Assembly: GCF_037572415.1 (NCBI RefSeq)
Contig: NZ_JBBHLB010000010.1
Coordinates: 62,001-126,000, forward strand
Reading direction: 5' to 3'
Source: Flavonifractor porci
GTDB lineage: Bacteria > Bacillota > Clostridia > Oscillospirales > Oscillospiraceae
DNA: 64,000 nucleotides
Below, piece after piece: positions 1 through 8,586 of the stretch (the first letter of the stretch is position 1; every line of letters starts with the position of its first letter). The translations under genes were made by a program, and so were the position numbers. The notes beneath the pieces are model-generated. The model was given only the letters and a program-made list of their open reading frames with translations, was not told the DNA's origin and searched no databases.

Positions 1-826
1 GTTGGGCGGCGTTGGCTTCGTCCTCCTGGATGTCCACCCGGACGTGGGTGGGGTAGATCTCCAGTCCCACCACCTTCAGCTGCTGGCCGTCCAGGGTAAA
101 GGGCTGGTCCAGGGTGATCTGGCTGCCCTGGCTGGTAAAGTTGGGATCGAATTGCAAGGTAAAGGAGAAGTTGGCCACCGCTTCCGGCTCGGCGGGGGAA
201 TCATCCCACAGGCCGGAACCTTTCGACGGAGCAGCGGCTTCGGTGTCGTCTGCCGCCCACACCTTGTAGTCCAGAATCAGGGTATCGGGGACGTCCTCCT
301 CCTGGAAGTCGATGGAGATCCGCCGCAGCCCCTTCGGGTCGCTGGGGGTCTGGGGGAAGGAGAGGCTGACGGAGGCCTGCTGGCCGTCGGCCATACGGAT
401 ATCCCCGGAGCCGTCCAGATGGGAATAGCGGTCGCTGTGGAGGGAGAAAAAGACGTTGACCTGCTTCTGATCCACGATAAGATACTCCACTGTCATAGTC
501 ACGTCGCTGTCGGTCTGGCTCTGTGCTACCCGCTGGACGTATTCGTGCTCAATGGCGGCTTTCAGGCTGGGGGAGAAGGCAACGGCGGCGGTAAGCTCCT
601 TCAGGATGGGGATGTTGGAGCAGGCCAGGGCAAAGGGGGTCACCAGGTTGACCAGCAGCACAAAGACGGCAAACATAGCGGCCACGCTGCTGGCGGGGGC
701 TGCGATCCAGCGGCTCAGCCGGCGGCGCCGACATCTGGCTCTGGCCCGGGGCAGGGCGGACTCCAGCCCGGGGGGCGTCTGCTCCAGCTCATCCAGGAGC
801 AGGCGGTATTCTTCCATACGGTCCAT
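1..826 (-). CDS. Membrane anti-sigma-like protein (DUF4179-type), partial
   Basis: The reading frame is open from an ATG at 826 to the left edge, so about 275 residues are visible and the C-terminus is missing. A short Arg-rich cytoplasmic segment (residues about 25-37) is followed by one hydrophobic helix (about 38-60) and a long extracytoplasmic region rich in beta-type sequence. The SD AGGAGG lies inside the end of the upstream ECF sigma gene, whose stop is 4 bp before this start, so the two are translationally coupled. This layout is typical of DUF4179 anti-sigma proteins that hold their sigma factor at the membrane and release it on an envelope signal. The role is inferred from context and topology; I saw no catalytic motif. 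Confidence 0.7.
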   Translation of the reverse strand, partial: MDRMEEYRLLLDELEQTPPGLESALPRARARCRRRRLSRWIAAPASSVAAMFAVFVLLVNLVTPFALACSNIPILKELTAAVAFSPSLKAAIEHEYVQRVAQSQTDSDVTMTVEYLIVDQKQVNVFFSLHSDRYSHLDGSGDIRMADGQQASVSLSFPQTPSDPKGLRRISIDFQEEDVPDTLILDYKVWAADDTEAAAPSKGSGLWDDSPAEPEAVANFSFTLQFDPNFTSQGSQITLDQPFTLDGQQLKVVGLEIYPTHVRVDIQEDEANAAQ

Positions 827-829
827 GGT

Positions 830-1294
830 TCAAGCCTCCTCGCTTAATTCCAATTTCAGCAGGGACAGGGCTTTGCGCTGCCGGGTGGAGACGGTGCCGG
901 TTGGGATATCCAGGGCTTCCGCTGTCTCCGCCAGGGTGAGACCCTGGAAGTAGCGCAGGATGATGACTGCCCGCAGGTCCCGGGGCAGGCGGCCCACCGC
1001 CTCTCTCAGTGGCAGGGCATCGTAGGCCTCGGCCGAAGTCTCGGGCAACTCCTCCACCGCCAACTCCCGCTTGCGGCGTCGGAGCTCGGCGTTGCAGGCG
1101 TTGATGAGAATGCGGGTGAGCCAGGTATTGAAGTGTTCCGGCTGGCGCAGCCGCCTATAATGCAGCAGCCCCAGATAGATGGCCTCGTCCACCGCATCCA
1201 GGGCATAGGCCTCGCTGCCCAGATAGAGCCAGGCGGTGCGGTACAGCCGGGGCTTCAGGGCCTCGGCACGGGTCGCAAATTCCTGTTCGGTCAA
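830..1294 (-). CDS. ECF RNA polymerase sigma factor
   Basis: A 154-residue sigma-70 family protein of the ECF group. Residues about 10-75 match region 2 (LYRTAWLYLG, then FNTWLTRILINACNAELRRRK) and residues about 98-148 match region 4, including the helix-turn-helix GLTLAETAEALDIPTGTVSTR. It would direct RNA polymerase to envelope-stress-type promoters, with the coupled downstream membrane protein as its probable inhibitor. The start is TTG (1292-1294), preceded by a GGGGGG SD; no better ATG is in frame. The two genes form a short leftward operon. Similarity to SigV/SigW-like ECF factors is clear, but the regulon cannot be told from this window. Confidence 0.9.
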   Translation of the reverse strand: MTEQEFATRAEALKPRLYRTAWLYLGSEAYALDAVDEAIYLGLLHYRRLRQPEHFNTWLTRILINACNAELRRRKRELAVEELPETSAEAYDALPLREAVGRLPRDLRAVIILRYFQGLTLAETAEALDIPTGTVSTRQRKALSLLKLELSEEA

Positions 1295-1356
1295 GGGTGG
1301 CGCCCCCCTTTCTGCCTATTAGAGTATTTGGCGGGCCCTTTTCATTGCGTGGCGCG

Positions 1357-1397
1357 AAAAAATCAGCCGCGCCGCAAATTGCATCTGCGGCGCGGCT
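1357..1397 (-). terminator. Intrinsic terminator after the FUSC gene
   Basis: A 12-bp stem (1365-1376 with 1386-1397, GC-rich) with a 9-nt loop is followed on the minus strand by six T residues (1357-1362). It lies just after the FUSC-family stop at 1402. Confidence 0.85.
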
Positions 1398-1401
1398 GTT
1401 A

Positions 1402-3312
1402 TCATGCGTTCGCCAGGGTCTGGGCGTTTTCCATATAACGGCGGACCACATAGCACAGTTCCCCTTCGGGCAGCGTCTCCACCGGGACGCCGTTCAGATC
1501 GGTGAGGGGACAGATCCGGGCGCCAAGGGCGGCGGCCACGCTGTCCAGGGCGGTCTGCTCCTCCGGAGTGACGGCCCCCGACTGGATGAGCCCTTCTGTC
1601 TGCTCCAGTTCGGAGAACATATTCCACAGGATCACCAGCCGTTTCCGGTGGTAGTCGGCCTCCTCCGGAGACTGGTGGTCGGTGTACTGAGCAGCTTCAT
1701 GATAGACCATATGGAACTGGGAGAGCAGTTCGCTGAACAGGGCGGGGTCCACCGGTTGGCGGAGGCTGCGGCGGATGACTTCCCAGTAGTAGGCCTGGAG
1801 CCGGTAGAGTTCTTGGAAATTCCGGCGGAACTGGGGTTCCTTCCGGTTGGGCAGCAGGAAGGTGTTGACCACCAGCACCAGCGCCACCGCCATACCCAGA
1901 TACATGAGCCGCAGGCCGATGGCTTCGGTCTCCTGTACCGTCAAAGTGGCCATGGTGAGGGCGAAGGAGGTGGAGAAGATGGGGTGGACCCAGGTGCCGG
2001 GGGTGCAGCAGTACATCAGGGAGATCATAAGGAGGGAGAATACAAAGATACCCGGCAGGCCGGGCAGCCAGGGGTAGACCAGGTGGACGATGATACAGCC
2101 GATGGCGGTGCCCACGGGGCGGGTGACCATCCGGTGGGCGCTCTCCTCATAGCTGGGCTGGAGGAGCAGGAAGGCGTGGAGGGGGAACCAGTAGGTGTGC
2201 TCAAATTCCCACAGGAAGCTGACGGTTTCACTGATGGTCATGACTACCGCCAGACGCAGGGCGAAGCGGAACTCGAACCGGGCGGGGGAGAACCGCTGGC
2301 ACAGGCTGCTCCAGGCCGCTCGCCAGGGCACCCTGCGGAAGAGGGGGTCGCGCTGTGCATGGAAGGACTCCCGGCACAGGAGCAGCAGAGTGTGGAGTAC
2401 GCTGCGGTAAAAGATACGCAGCCGGCCCTGGGGCAGGTCGGTGTGGTCCAGAAGGACCTGGATGCGGGCGGCCAGCCGCTGCCGGGCGGCGGGCTCCCAG
2501 GCGCTTTGCAGCTGCCGCACCACCTCCGCCAGGGTGTGCATGGCATGGGAGAAGGCGGGGGTGTTTTTGGCGTCCTGCCAGGCGGGACCGTCGGTGACCA
2601 GATAGGAGGCCCGCTGGAACAGCAGGGCCAGCAGATGATAGCACCGCTTCTGCCGGTCAGGCAGGTGGAGCAGGTGCCGCCGGTCATAGCCCTTCCGGTG
2701 GAAACTGCGGGCCAGGTCGTAGAGCTCCTTGCCGGCAGCTTTGTCGTTCCCGCCGTCCGCCAGCCCGTCCAGCAGATCGGCCAGGCGCAGCAGGCTGGCG
2801 GAGATCTGACCCGCCGGGTCGCTGGTGATGTGGGTCACCCTGGCGTTGATGAGCAGAGCGATCACCAGCAGCACGCAGCAAAAGCCTACCGCCTCCAGCT
2901 GAATGGGCAGCTGCTCCAGCGTGGGTGGACGCAGCTCCAGAAAGACAAAGGTCATAGCGTAGCCGATGTGGCCTTTAGGGGTGAACTGGCTGCACTTCCA
3001 GAACACCAGGAAGAAGGGTACGGCGAAATTCAGGATGGCGCACAGCCACATATTAAGGGCGGCAACAAAGGCCAGCAGGCACAAAAGCAGGGACATGAGG
3101 CACATGGCCGCATAGTCCTCCAGCCGGTTGGCCTCCTTCCGGCGGAGCTGAAACAGGGTGGTGGAGCAGGAGACCACCATAGCGTAGGTGCTGCCGAAGA
3201 TCCAGATCACCAACAGGAACTGGATCACGTAGAACAAAATGGTGGAAAAGGCCCCCTTCCAGCGACGCCAGAACAGCGCCGGAAAGCCCCTGATGCCGGA
3301 ACCCGCGGCCAC
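1402..3312 (-). CDS. FUSC-family (aromatic-acid-exporter-like) membrane protein
   Basis: A 636-residue membrane protein with two hydrophobic clusters, at residues about 20-160 and about 340-490, each followed by a long soluble region. This is the arrangement of the fusaric acid resistance/YccS/aromatic acid exporter superfamily. Members are proposed to move aromatic or other weak acids outward across the inner membrane; the substrate here is unknown. The start is GTG at 3312 with GGGGGT about 8 nt upstream. The gene is monocistronic, with its own promoter divergent from mutY and a strong terminator. A C-terminal helical segment (residues about 500-630) is probably cytoplasmic. The family call is firm and the transport role is inferred. 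Confidence 0.75.
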   Translation of the reverse strand: MAAGSGIRGFPALFWRRWKGAFSTILFYVIQFLLVIWIFGSTYAMVVSCSTTLFQLRRKEANRLEDYAAMCLMSLLLCLLAFVAALNMWLCAILNFAVPFFLVFWKCSQFTPKGHIGYAMTFVFLELRPPTLEQLPIQLEAVGFCCVLLVIALLINARVTHITSDPAGQISASLLRLADLLDGLADGGNDKAAGKELYDLARSFHRKGYDRRHLLHLPDRQKRCYHLLALLFQRASYLVTDGPAWQDAKNTPAFSHAMHTLAEVVRQLQSAWEPAARQRLAARIQVLLDHTDLPQGRLRIFYRSVLHTLLLLCRESFHAQRDPLFRRVPWRAAWSSLCQRFSPARFEFRFALRLAVVMTISETVSFLWEFEHTYWFPLHAFLLLQPSYEESAHRMVTRPVGTAIGCIIVHLVYPWLPGLPGIFVFSLLMISLMYCCTPGTWVHPIFSTSFALTMATLTVQETEAIGLRLMYLGMAVALVLVVNTFLLPNRKEPQFRRNFQELYRLQAYYWEVIRRSLRQPVDPALFSELLSQFHMVYHEAAQYTDHQSPEEADYHRKRLVILWNMFSELEQTEGLIQSGAVTPEEQTALDSVAAALGARICPLTDLNGVPVETLPEGELCYVVRRYMENAQTLANA

Positions 3313-3350
3313 AGCAGATACCCCCTGTCGAAATTGATTGCTTATCTAAC

Positions 3351-3380
3351 ATTATAGAGGTAACCTGTCGGTAAGCGCAA
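3351..3380 (-). promoter_or_regulatory. Promoter of the FUSC gene
   Basis: On the minus strand TTGCGC (3375-3380), an 18-bp spacer and a perfect TATAAT (3351-3356) lie about 40 bp before the GTG start. Confidence 0.6.
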
Positions 3381-3413
3381 GGGGGCGGAGAAAATTTTGT
3401 AGAACCGTGGGAA

Positions 3414-3442
3414 TTGAAAAAGGAGGGCGGCCATTATATAAT
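3414..3442 (+). promoter_or_regulatory. Promoter of the mutY operon
   Basis: TTGAAA (3414-3419), a 17-bp spacer and a perfect TATAAT (3437-3442), 35 bp before the mutY start. Confidence 0.8.
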
Positions 3443-3477
3443 GAGCGGGATAACGATCAGACTTTGGAGGAATGCCC

Positions 3478-4548
3478 TTGGAACCCCTGGAACTGCTTCC
3501 CATCCCGCTGCTGCAATGGTATCGGGAAAATGCCCGGGTGCTGCCCTGGCGCAGCGACCCCACCCCCTACCATGTATGGATCAGCGAGATCATGCTCCAG
3601 CAGACCCGGGTGGCGGCGGTGCTGGATTATTACCGCCGCTTTCTGGAGGAACTGCCTACCGTGGCCGACCTGGCGGCGGTGGAGGAGGATCGGCTCATGA
3701 AGCTGTGGCAGGGGCTGGGCTATTACAACCGGGCCCGCAACCTGCAAAAAGCGGCTCGCCAGATCATGGAGGACCACGACGGCGTGTTTCCTGATACCTA
3801 TGAGGCTATCCACGCCCTGTCCGGCATTGGCGACTACACCGCCGGGGCCATATCCTCCATCGCCTTCGGCATCCCCGAACCGGCGGTGGACGGCAACGTG
3901 CTGCGGGTGACGGCCCGCATCACCGGAGACGATGGGGATATCATGAAGACGGACACCAAGGCCCGGATGGGCCAGGCCCTGAAGCGGGTGATGCCGGTGG
4001 ATGCCCCCGGGGACTTCAATCAGGCCCTGATGGAGCTGGGGGCCACCGTATGCCTGCCCAACGGCGCCCCCCTGTGCGATCAGTGCCCGGCCAAAGAGTT
4101 TTGCGTGGCCCGTTTGACGGACCGCACCGGGGAACTGCCGGTAAAGGCGGCCAAAAAGGCCCGGCGCTTGGAGGAGCGGACGGTGTTCCTCATCTTCCGG
4201 GAGAAGTCGGTGGCCCTCCGGAGACGAAAGAGCCGGGGGCTGCTGGCGGGGCTGTGGGAGTATCCCAACGAGCTGTCCCCCGCACGCTGCCCGGTGGAGG
4301 CCCTCTCCCTGGAGCAGGGACCCTCCGGCAAACATATCTTTACCCATATTGAGTGGCGTATGGAGGCCGTGCTGGTCCAGGCGGCTGACGATACCCTGCC
4401 CGAGGGCTGGGTGTGGGCCACTCTGGAGGAACTGGACCGGGATTACGCCGTGCCCAACGCCTTCCAGGCTTTCAAGCCTGCGGTGGAGGGACGGCTCAAA
4501 GGAGAAGGAGAGGAACCATGGCAAAGCTGTATTTCCGGTATGGAGTGA
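3478..4548 (+). CDS. mutY: A/G-specific adenine DNA glycosylase MutY
   Basis: MutY removes adenine mispaired with 8-oxoguanine. The 356-residue protein has the helix-hairpin-helix LSGIGDYTAGAI, catalytic Glu in SEIMLQQ, the Asp in AVDGNV, four iron-sulfur cysteines spaced C-x7-C-x2-C-x5-C, and a C-terminal NUDIX-like domain that reads 8-oxoG. An ATG at 3472 abuts the SD GGAGGA with no spacing, so I chose the TTG at 3478, which gives a 6-nt spacing. With that start the catalytic Glu is residue 37 and the Asp residue 138, the same numbers as in E. coli MutY. The cysteine spacing is one residue longer than the usual C-x6-C. The gene opens an operon with the overlapping thymidine kinase. Confidence 0.95.
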   Translation: MEPLELLPIPLLQWYRENARVLPWRSDPTPYHVWISEIMLQQTRVAAVLDYYRRFLEELPTVADLAAVEEDRLMKLWQGLGYYNRARNLQKAARQIMEDHDGVFPDTYEAIHALSGIGDYTAGAISSIAFGIPEPAVDGNVLRVTARITGDDGDIMKTDTKARMGQALKRVMPVDAPGDFNQALMELGATVCLPNGAPLCDQCPAKEFCVARLTDRTGELPVKAAKKARRLEERTVFLIFREKSVALRRRKSRGLLAGLWEYPNELSPARCPVEALSLEQGPSGKHIFTHIEWRMEAVLVQAADDTLPEGWVWATLEELDRDYAVPNAFQAFKPAVEGRLKGEGEEPWQSCISGME

Positions 4549-5093
4549 TGGGCTCCAGCAAAACTGCCAACGCCCTGATGGTGCGCTATAACTACGAGGA
4601 GCGGGGCCAGGACGCTCTGCTGGTAAAGCCAGCCATCGACCAGCGGGACGGGGCCCGGTTCGTGGCCTCCCGGGCGGGACTGAGCCACGACTGCATCTAT
4701 TTTTCCGACCTGATGGAGATGACCCCCCGGGAGCTGAAACCCTATGCCTGCATCATCGTGGACGAGGCTCAGTTCCTCACCCGGGAGGAGGTGCGCTACC
4801 TCACCGACCTGGTGGACGACTGGAACATCCCAGTGATCTGCTACGGCCTGCGTACCGACTTCAAGGGGGACCTGTTCCCCGGCTCGGCGGAGCTGCTGGC
4901 CAGCGCCGACGTGATCGAGGAGGTTAAGACCATCTGCTGGTGCGGCAAGAAGGCCCTGTGCAACGCCCGTTTCGACGAGCACGGCAATGTGCTTAAGGAG
5001 GGCGAGCAGGTGGTGCTGGGGGCCAACGACCGGTACATCGGCCTGTGCCGCAAGCACTGGAAAGAGGGCAACCTGGGCCCCAAGCAGAAGTAA
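4518..5093 (+). CDS. tdk: Thymidine kinase (type II)
   Basis: A 191-residue thymidine kinase that phosphorylates thymidine to dTMP in nucleoside salvage. It has an N-terminal P-loop variant GVMGSSKT (Ser where most kinases have Gly before the Lys), the catalytic-Glu segment VDEAQF, and cysteines of a structural zinc site (CWCGKKALC and a later CRKHW). The ATG at 4518 has SD GGAGAGGAA and lies inside the end of mutY (31-bp overlap), pointing to co-translation. Length fits the family. The P-loop variant still has the invariant Lys-Thr, so activity is expected. Confidence 0.9.
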   Translation: MAKLYFRYGVMGSSKTANALMVRYNYEERGQDALLVKPAIDQRDGARFVASRAGLSHDCIYFSDLMEMTPRELKPYACIIVDEAQFLTREEVRYLTDLVDDWNIPVICYGLRTDFKGDLFPGSAELLASADVIEEVKTICWCGKKALCNARFDEHGNVLKEGEQVVLGANDRYIGLCRKHWKEGNLGPKQK

Positions 5094-5123
5094 GTCCCAG
5101 GAAAACGGAAAGGAACCATCAAA

Positions 5124-5996
5124 ATGATCTGTAATCTCTGCCCCCGGAAGTGCGGGGCGGTGCGTACGGCGGACCGGGGCGAGGGCCGTTGCCGGATGCC
5201 AGAAGCCCCGGTGGTGGCTCGGGCGGCGCTCCACCTGTGGGAGGAACCCCCCATCTCCGGTACAAAGGGCTCGGGCACCGTGTTTTTCTCCGGCTGCTCC
5301 CTGGGGTGCGTGTTCTGCCAGAATGAGCAGATCAGCCACCGGGACTTCGGAAAGCCCATCACGGTGGACCGGCTGCGGGCCGTCTTCTTTGAGCTCATCG
5401 AACAGGGGGCCCACAACATCAATCTGGTGAACCCCACTCACTACGCCCATGTGGTGCGCTCGGCTCTGGCCGAGCCTCTGCGGGTGCCGGTGGTGTGGAA
5501 CTCCGGCGGCTATGACCGGGTGGAGACACTGAAAGCTCTGGAGGGCAAGGTCCAGATCTATCTGCCCGACTACAAGTACCGCACCGGCGACTATGCCGGG
5601 CGCTACTCCGACGCCCCCGACTATCCCCAAGTGGCGGAGGAAGCCATTTTGGAGATGTTCTGCCAGACCGGCCCCGTCCGGTATCAGGACGGGCTGCTGA
5701 AACAGGGCGTGGTGATCCGCCACCTGCTGCTGCCCGGCAAACTGGCCGAGGCCAAGCGGGTGATGGACTGGGTGGCGGAGCATTTTGAGCCGGGGCAGGT
5801 GCTCTTTTCCCTGATGAGCCAGTACATCCCCTGGGGCCGTGCGGCGGAATTCCCGGAGCTCAACCGCCGGGTGCGCCCCTCTGAGGTGCGGGCGGCGGAG
5901 GCCTACATGGCGGACCTGGGGCTGGAGGGCTTTACTCAGGGAGCGGAAGCCGCCCAGGCGGAGTATATCCCGCCCTTTGACCTGACCGGCGTATAA
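5124..5996 (+). CDS. Radical SAM enzyme, PflA/PflX-like
   Basis: A 290-residue radical S-adenosylmethionine protein. The cluster motif CSLGCVFC (C-x3-C-x2-C) sits near residues 58-65, and an additional N-terminal cysteine set (CNLCPRKCG) opens the protein. This matches the PflX/pyruvate formate-lyase activating-like group, in which the 4Fe-4S cluster cleaves SAM to start radical chemistry. The physiological target is not known; members are often annotated as activating enzymes without proof. It is the third gene of the mutY transcription unit, 30 bp after tdk, and is followed by a terminator. The SD is AAAGGAA. Confidence 0.8.
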   Translation: MICNLCPRKCGAVRTADRGEGRCRMPEAPVVARAALHLWEEPPISGTKGSGTVFFSGCSLGCVFCQNEQISHRDFGKPITVDRLRAVFFELIEQGAHNINLVNPTHYAHVVRSALAEPLRVPVVWNSGGYDRVETLKALEGKVQIYLPDYKYRTGDYAGRYSDAPDYPQVAEEAILEMFCQTGPVRYQDGLLKQGVVIRHLLLPGKLAEAKRVMDWVAEHFEPGQVLFSLMSQYIPWGRAAEFPELNRRVRPSEVRAAEAYMADLGLEGFTQGAEAAQAEYIPPFDLTGV

Positions 5997-6016
5997 ATAC
6001 TGCATATCCCATTCTG

Positions 6017-6041
6017 GGGCGGGCCGCTGGCCCGCCCTTTT
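6017..6041 (+). terminator. Terminator of the mutY-tdk-radical SAM unit
   Basis: A 9-bp G+C stem (6017-6025 with 6029-6037), loop GCT, followed by TTTT. Confidence 0.85.
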
Positions 6042-6096
6042 CCTGTCAAATGGGACAACCACCCCGCATAAGCATAGGTGGGAGGGGGTGGAGGCC

Positions 6097-6378
6097 ATGG
6101 AACGAGACCGGAAACGGCCCGGTCTGCTGGAAAAGACGGCGGAGGTGCTGGACCTGCCCGGGGACGTGGTGGCCGGCCTGCCCAGGGTGGAGCTCACCGG
6201 CAGCCGGGAGCTGCGGATGGAAAACCACAAGGGCATCCTGGCCTACGGCAGCCAGGAGATCCACATCTCCGGCGGCAAGCTGGTTATCAAGGTGCGGGGC
6301 AGCAATCTGGAATTGAAATCCATGAACGCCAGCCAGCTGCTCATCACCGGCGAGATCGACGGGGTGGATCTGACCTGA
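6097..6378 (+). CDS. yqfC: Sporulation protein YqfC
   Basis: A 93-residue YqfC-family protein. The conserved core DLPGDVVAGLPRVELTG, then RMENHKGILAYG and VKVRGSNLELKSM, matches YqfC of Bacillus. In B. subtilis the yqfC-yqfD pair is expressed in the mother cell under SigE; the biochemical role is unknown. I start at the ATG at 6097; a GTG at 6088 is too close to the GGAGGG SD. It is followed 16 bp later by yqfD. I could not find a convincing SigE promoter upstream. Confidence 0.85.
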   Translation: MERDRKRPGLLEKTAEVLDLPGDVVAGLPRVELTGSRELRMENHKGILAYGSQEIHISGGKLVIKVRGSNLELKSMNASQLLITGEIDGVDLT

Positions 6379-6394
6379 GAAAGGAGGTGGAGGA

Positions 6395-7624
6395 ATGCTG
6401 CTGCGGCTGGTGAACGCCCTGCGGGGGAGCGTACGTCTGGAGGTGGAGGGGGCTTTTCCCGAACGGTTCCTCAACCTGTGCGCTCAGCGGGGTATTTTGT
6501 TCTGGAATGTGGAGTGGATGGAGGCCACCCGCCTGCGGCTCACCGTCACCCGCCGGGGCAGCCGTCAGGCCGCCGCCCTGGGGGAACGGACGCTGTGTAC
6601 CGTCACCCATGCCGGACGAAGCGGGATGCCCTACTTTCTGGCCCGGTTCAAAAAGCGCTATGCCTTCTGGGTGGGGATGGGCCTGTCCATGGCGGCGGTG
6701 TGCGTTCTGTCCTCCTTTGTGCTCACCATTGAGGTAAAGGGCAACACCAATGTGCCCACCGCCCAGATCCTCACCGAACTGCGGCGACAGGGGTTAAGTA
6801 TCGGTACCTTTGGCCCCGGTTTGGACGAGCGGACCGTGGGCAACAAGGTGCTGCTCCAGCTGCCCCAGCTGTCCTGGCTGTCCATCAATCTGTACGGTAC
6901 CCGGGCGGAGGTGCTGGTGCGGGAGGCGGTGGAGGCTCCGGAACTGGTGGACGCCCAAGAGTACGGCAGTGTGGTGGCCCGGGCTTCCGGCATTGTAACC
7001 CGTGTGGAGGCCCTCACCGGCGAGGCGGTGGTGAAGGTGGGGGACACGGTGCTGGAGGGGGAGACCCTGATCTCAGGCACTGTCCACCTAAAGGGACCGG
7101 CCTACAGCGAGATGCCGGAGATCGGGCAGATGCAGGTGCGGGCCTCCGGCCGGGTGTACGCCCGGACCTGGCGTACCATGGCGGCTCAGCTGCCTCTGGA
7201 GGCCCAGGTGAAGCGGTACACCGGGGAGGAGACGGATCTGTGGTCAGTTACCGCCCTGGGCCGTCGGACCGATTTTTTTGGAAAGGGTGGAATTTCTTTT
7301 GACAGGTATGATAAAATAAGCCGTACCTGGACCCTGACCCTGCCTGGCGGCGAGGAGATGCCCCTGGCCGTTCAGCGGGAGACCTGCCGGGCCTATGAAC
7401 TGGAGACGCTGGCCGTGGAGCCGGACGCGGCGGAGGCCATGCTGAAAGAGCGCCTGCTGGAGGCGCTGGAAGAGGCGGTAGGGGAGGGGGAGATCGTCAG
7501 CACTGAGTTTGCCGTGGAGACGGAGAATGGGATGCTGAAAGTGACCCTCCAGGCAGAGTGCCGGGAAGAGATCGGGACATTTGTGCCCGATCCCATCACA
7601 CAAGAAAACGAGGTCGATCCATGA
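6395..7624 (+). CDS. yqfD: Sporulation protein YqfD
   Basis: A 409-residue membrane protein of the YqfD/stage IV sporulation family. The N-terminal domain (residues 1-85) is soluble, one membrane segment lies near residues 88-110, and the remaining part is predicted outside, with a POTRA-like beginning (IEVKGNTNVPTAQILTELRRQGL). It is a SigE-dependent mother-cell protein in Bacillus, required for efficient sporulation in some species. It has a strong SD AAAGGAGGTGG. Its stop overlaps the phoH start (ATGA at 7621), so sporulation and housekeeping genes are physically joined here, as in many Firmicutes. Confidence 0.9.
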   Translation: MLLRLVNALRGSVRLEVEGAFPERFLNLCAQRGILFWNVEWMEATRLRLTVTRRGSRQAAALGERTLCTVTHAGRSGMPYFLARFKKRYAFWVGMGLSMAAVCVLSSFVLTIEVKGNTNVPTAQILTELRRQGLSIGTFGPGLDERTVGNKVLLQLPQLSWLSINLYGTRAEVLVREAVEAPELVDAQEYGSVVARASGIVTRVEALTGEAVVKVGDTVLEGETLISGTVHLKGPAYSEMPEIGQMQVRASGRVYARTWRTMAAQLPLEAQVKRYTGEETDLWSVTALGRRTDFFGKGGISFDRYDKISRTWTLTLPGGEEMPLAVQRETCRAYELETLAVEPDAAEAMLKERLLEALEEAVGEGEIVSTEFAVETENGMLKVTLQAECREEIGTFVPDPITQENEVDP

Positions 7625-8586
7625 TAGAACAGACCATCAATATCGAGCGGATGGAGGACGTGGTAGACGTCTTTGGATCCTTTGACGAGAATATCAAGCT
7701 GGTGGAGCATGAACTGGATGTGACGGTGGTGAGTCGGGACGACCAGCTGAAGGTGTCCGGCGAGGCGGAAAATGTGATGCACGCTGTTAAGGCCATCGAG
7801 GGCCTGCTGGGCCTGGCCGGGCGGAAGGAGACCATCACCGAGCAGAACGTGCGCTACATCATCAATCTGGTAAAGGCGGGCAACGAGTCCCACATCAACG
7901 ACATCGCCCGGGACGTCTTGTGCGTCACCGCCAAGGGCAAGCCCATCAAGGCCAAGACCCTGGGCCAGAAGCGGTATGTGGATGCCATCAAGAAAAATAC
8001 CATCACCCTGGGCATCGGCCCGGCGGGCACCGGCAAGACCTATCTGGCGGTGGCCGCCGCCGTGGCCGCCTTCCGGGACAAGCAGGTCAACCGCATCATC
8101 CTCACCCGGCCCGCCGTGGAGGCGGGGGAGCGGCTGGGCTTTTTGCCCGGCGACCTGCAAAGTAAGGTGGACCCCTACCTGCGGCCCCTGTACGATGCTC
8201 TCTTTGAGATGCTGGGGCCCGAGACCTACCAGAAGTACCTGGAGCGGGGCAACATTGAGGTGGCCCCCCTGGCCTATATGCGAGGCCGTACCCTGGACGA
8301 CTCCTTCATCATCTTGGACGAGGCCCAGAACACCAGCCGGGAGCAGATGAAGATGTTCCTCACCCGCCTGGGCTTCGGCTCCAAGATCGTCATCACCGGC
8401 GACATCACTCAGATCGACCTGCCCCGGGACACCGTGTCCGGTCTGAAGGAGGCCATGCGGGTGCTGGACGGAGTGGAGGATATCGCCATCTGCCGCCTGA
8501 ACGAGTCCGACGTGGTGCGCCACGTCATCGTCCAGCGGATCATCAAGGCCTATGAGGCCGATGAGAAGAGGAAGGGCAAAAAGTGA
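7621..8586 (+). CDS. phoH: PhoH-family P-loop ATPase
   Basis: A 321-residue PhoH-like protein. Walker A GPAGTGKT is at residues 133-140 and Walker B is IILDEAQN; the N-terminal region has a KH-like fold seen in PhoH/YbeZ proteins. PhoH-like proteins lie next to ybeY across bacteria and are thought to work with this endoribonuclease in ribosomal RNA processing and quality control. The gene starts at the ATG that overlaps the yqfD stop and its own end overlaps the next gene (GTGA). Its exact reaction is not established. Confidence 0.92.
   Translation: MIEQTINIERMEDVVDVFGSFDENIKLVEHELDVTVVSRDDQLKVSGEAENVMHAVKAIEGLLGLAGRKETITEQNVRYIINLVKAGNESHINDIARDVLCVTAKGKPIKAKTLGQKRYVDAIKKNTITLGIGPAGTGKTYLAVAAAVAAFRDKQVNRIILTRPAVEAGERLGFLPGDLQSKVDPYLRPLYDALFEMLGPETYQKYLERGNIEVAPLAYMRGRTLDDSFIILDEAQNTSREQMKMFLTRLGFGSKIVITGDITQIDLPRDTVSGLKEAMRVLDGVEDIAICRLNESDVVRHVIVQRIIKAYEADEKRKGKK

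Noticed and set aside
1297..3357. A 686-residue open frame on the plus strand
   Set aside because: It lies opposite the FUSC gene, has no SD or family resemblance, and arises from G+C-rich codon bias. Similar long antisense frames at 4443-6236, 24247-26658, 26911-29517, 30836-33250, 55983-58436 and 44370-45902 were rejected for the same reason.
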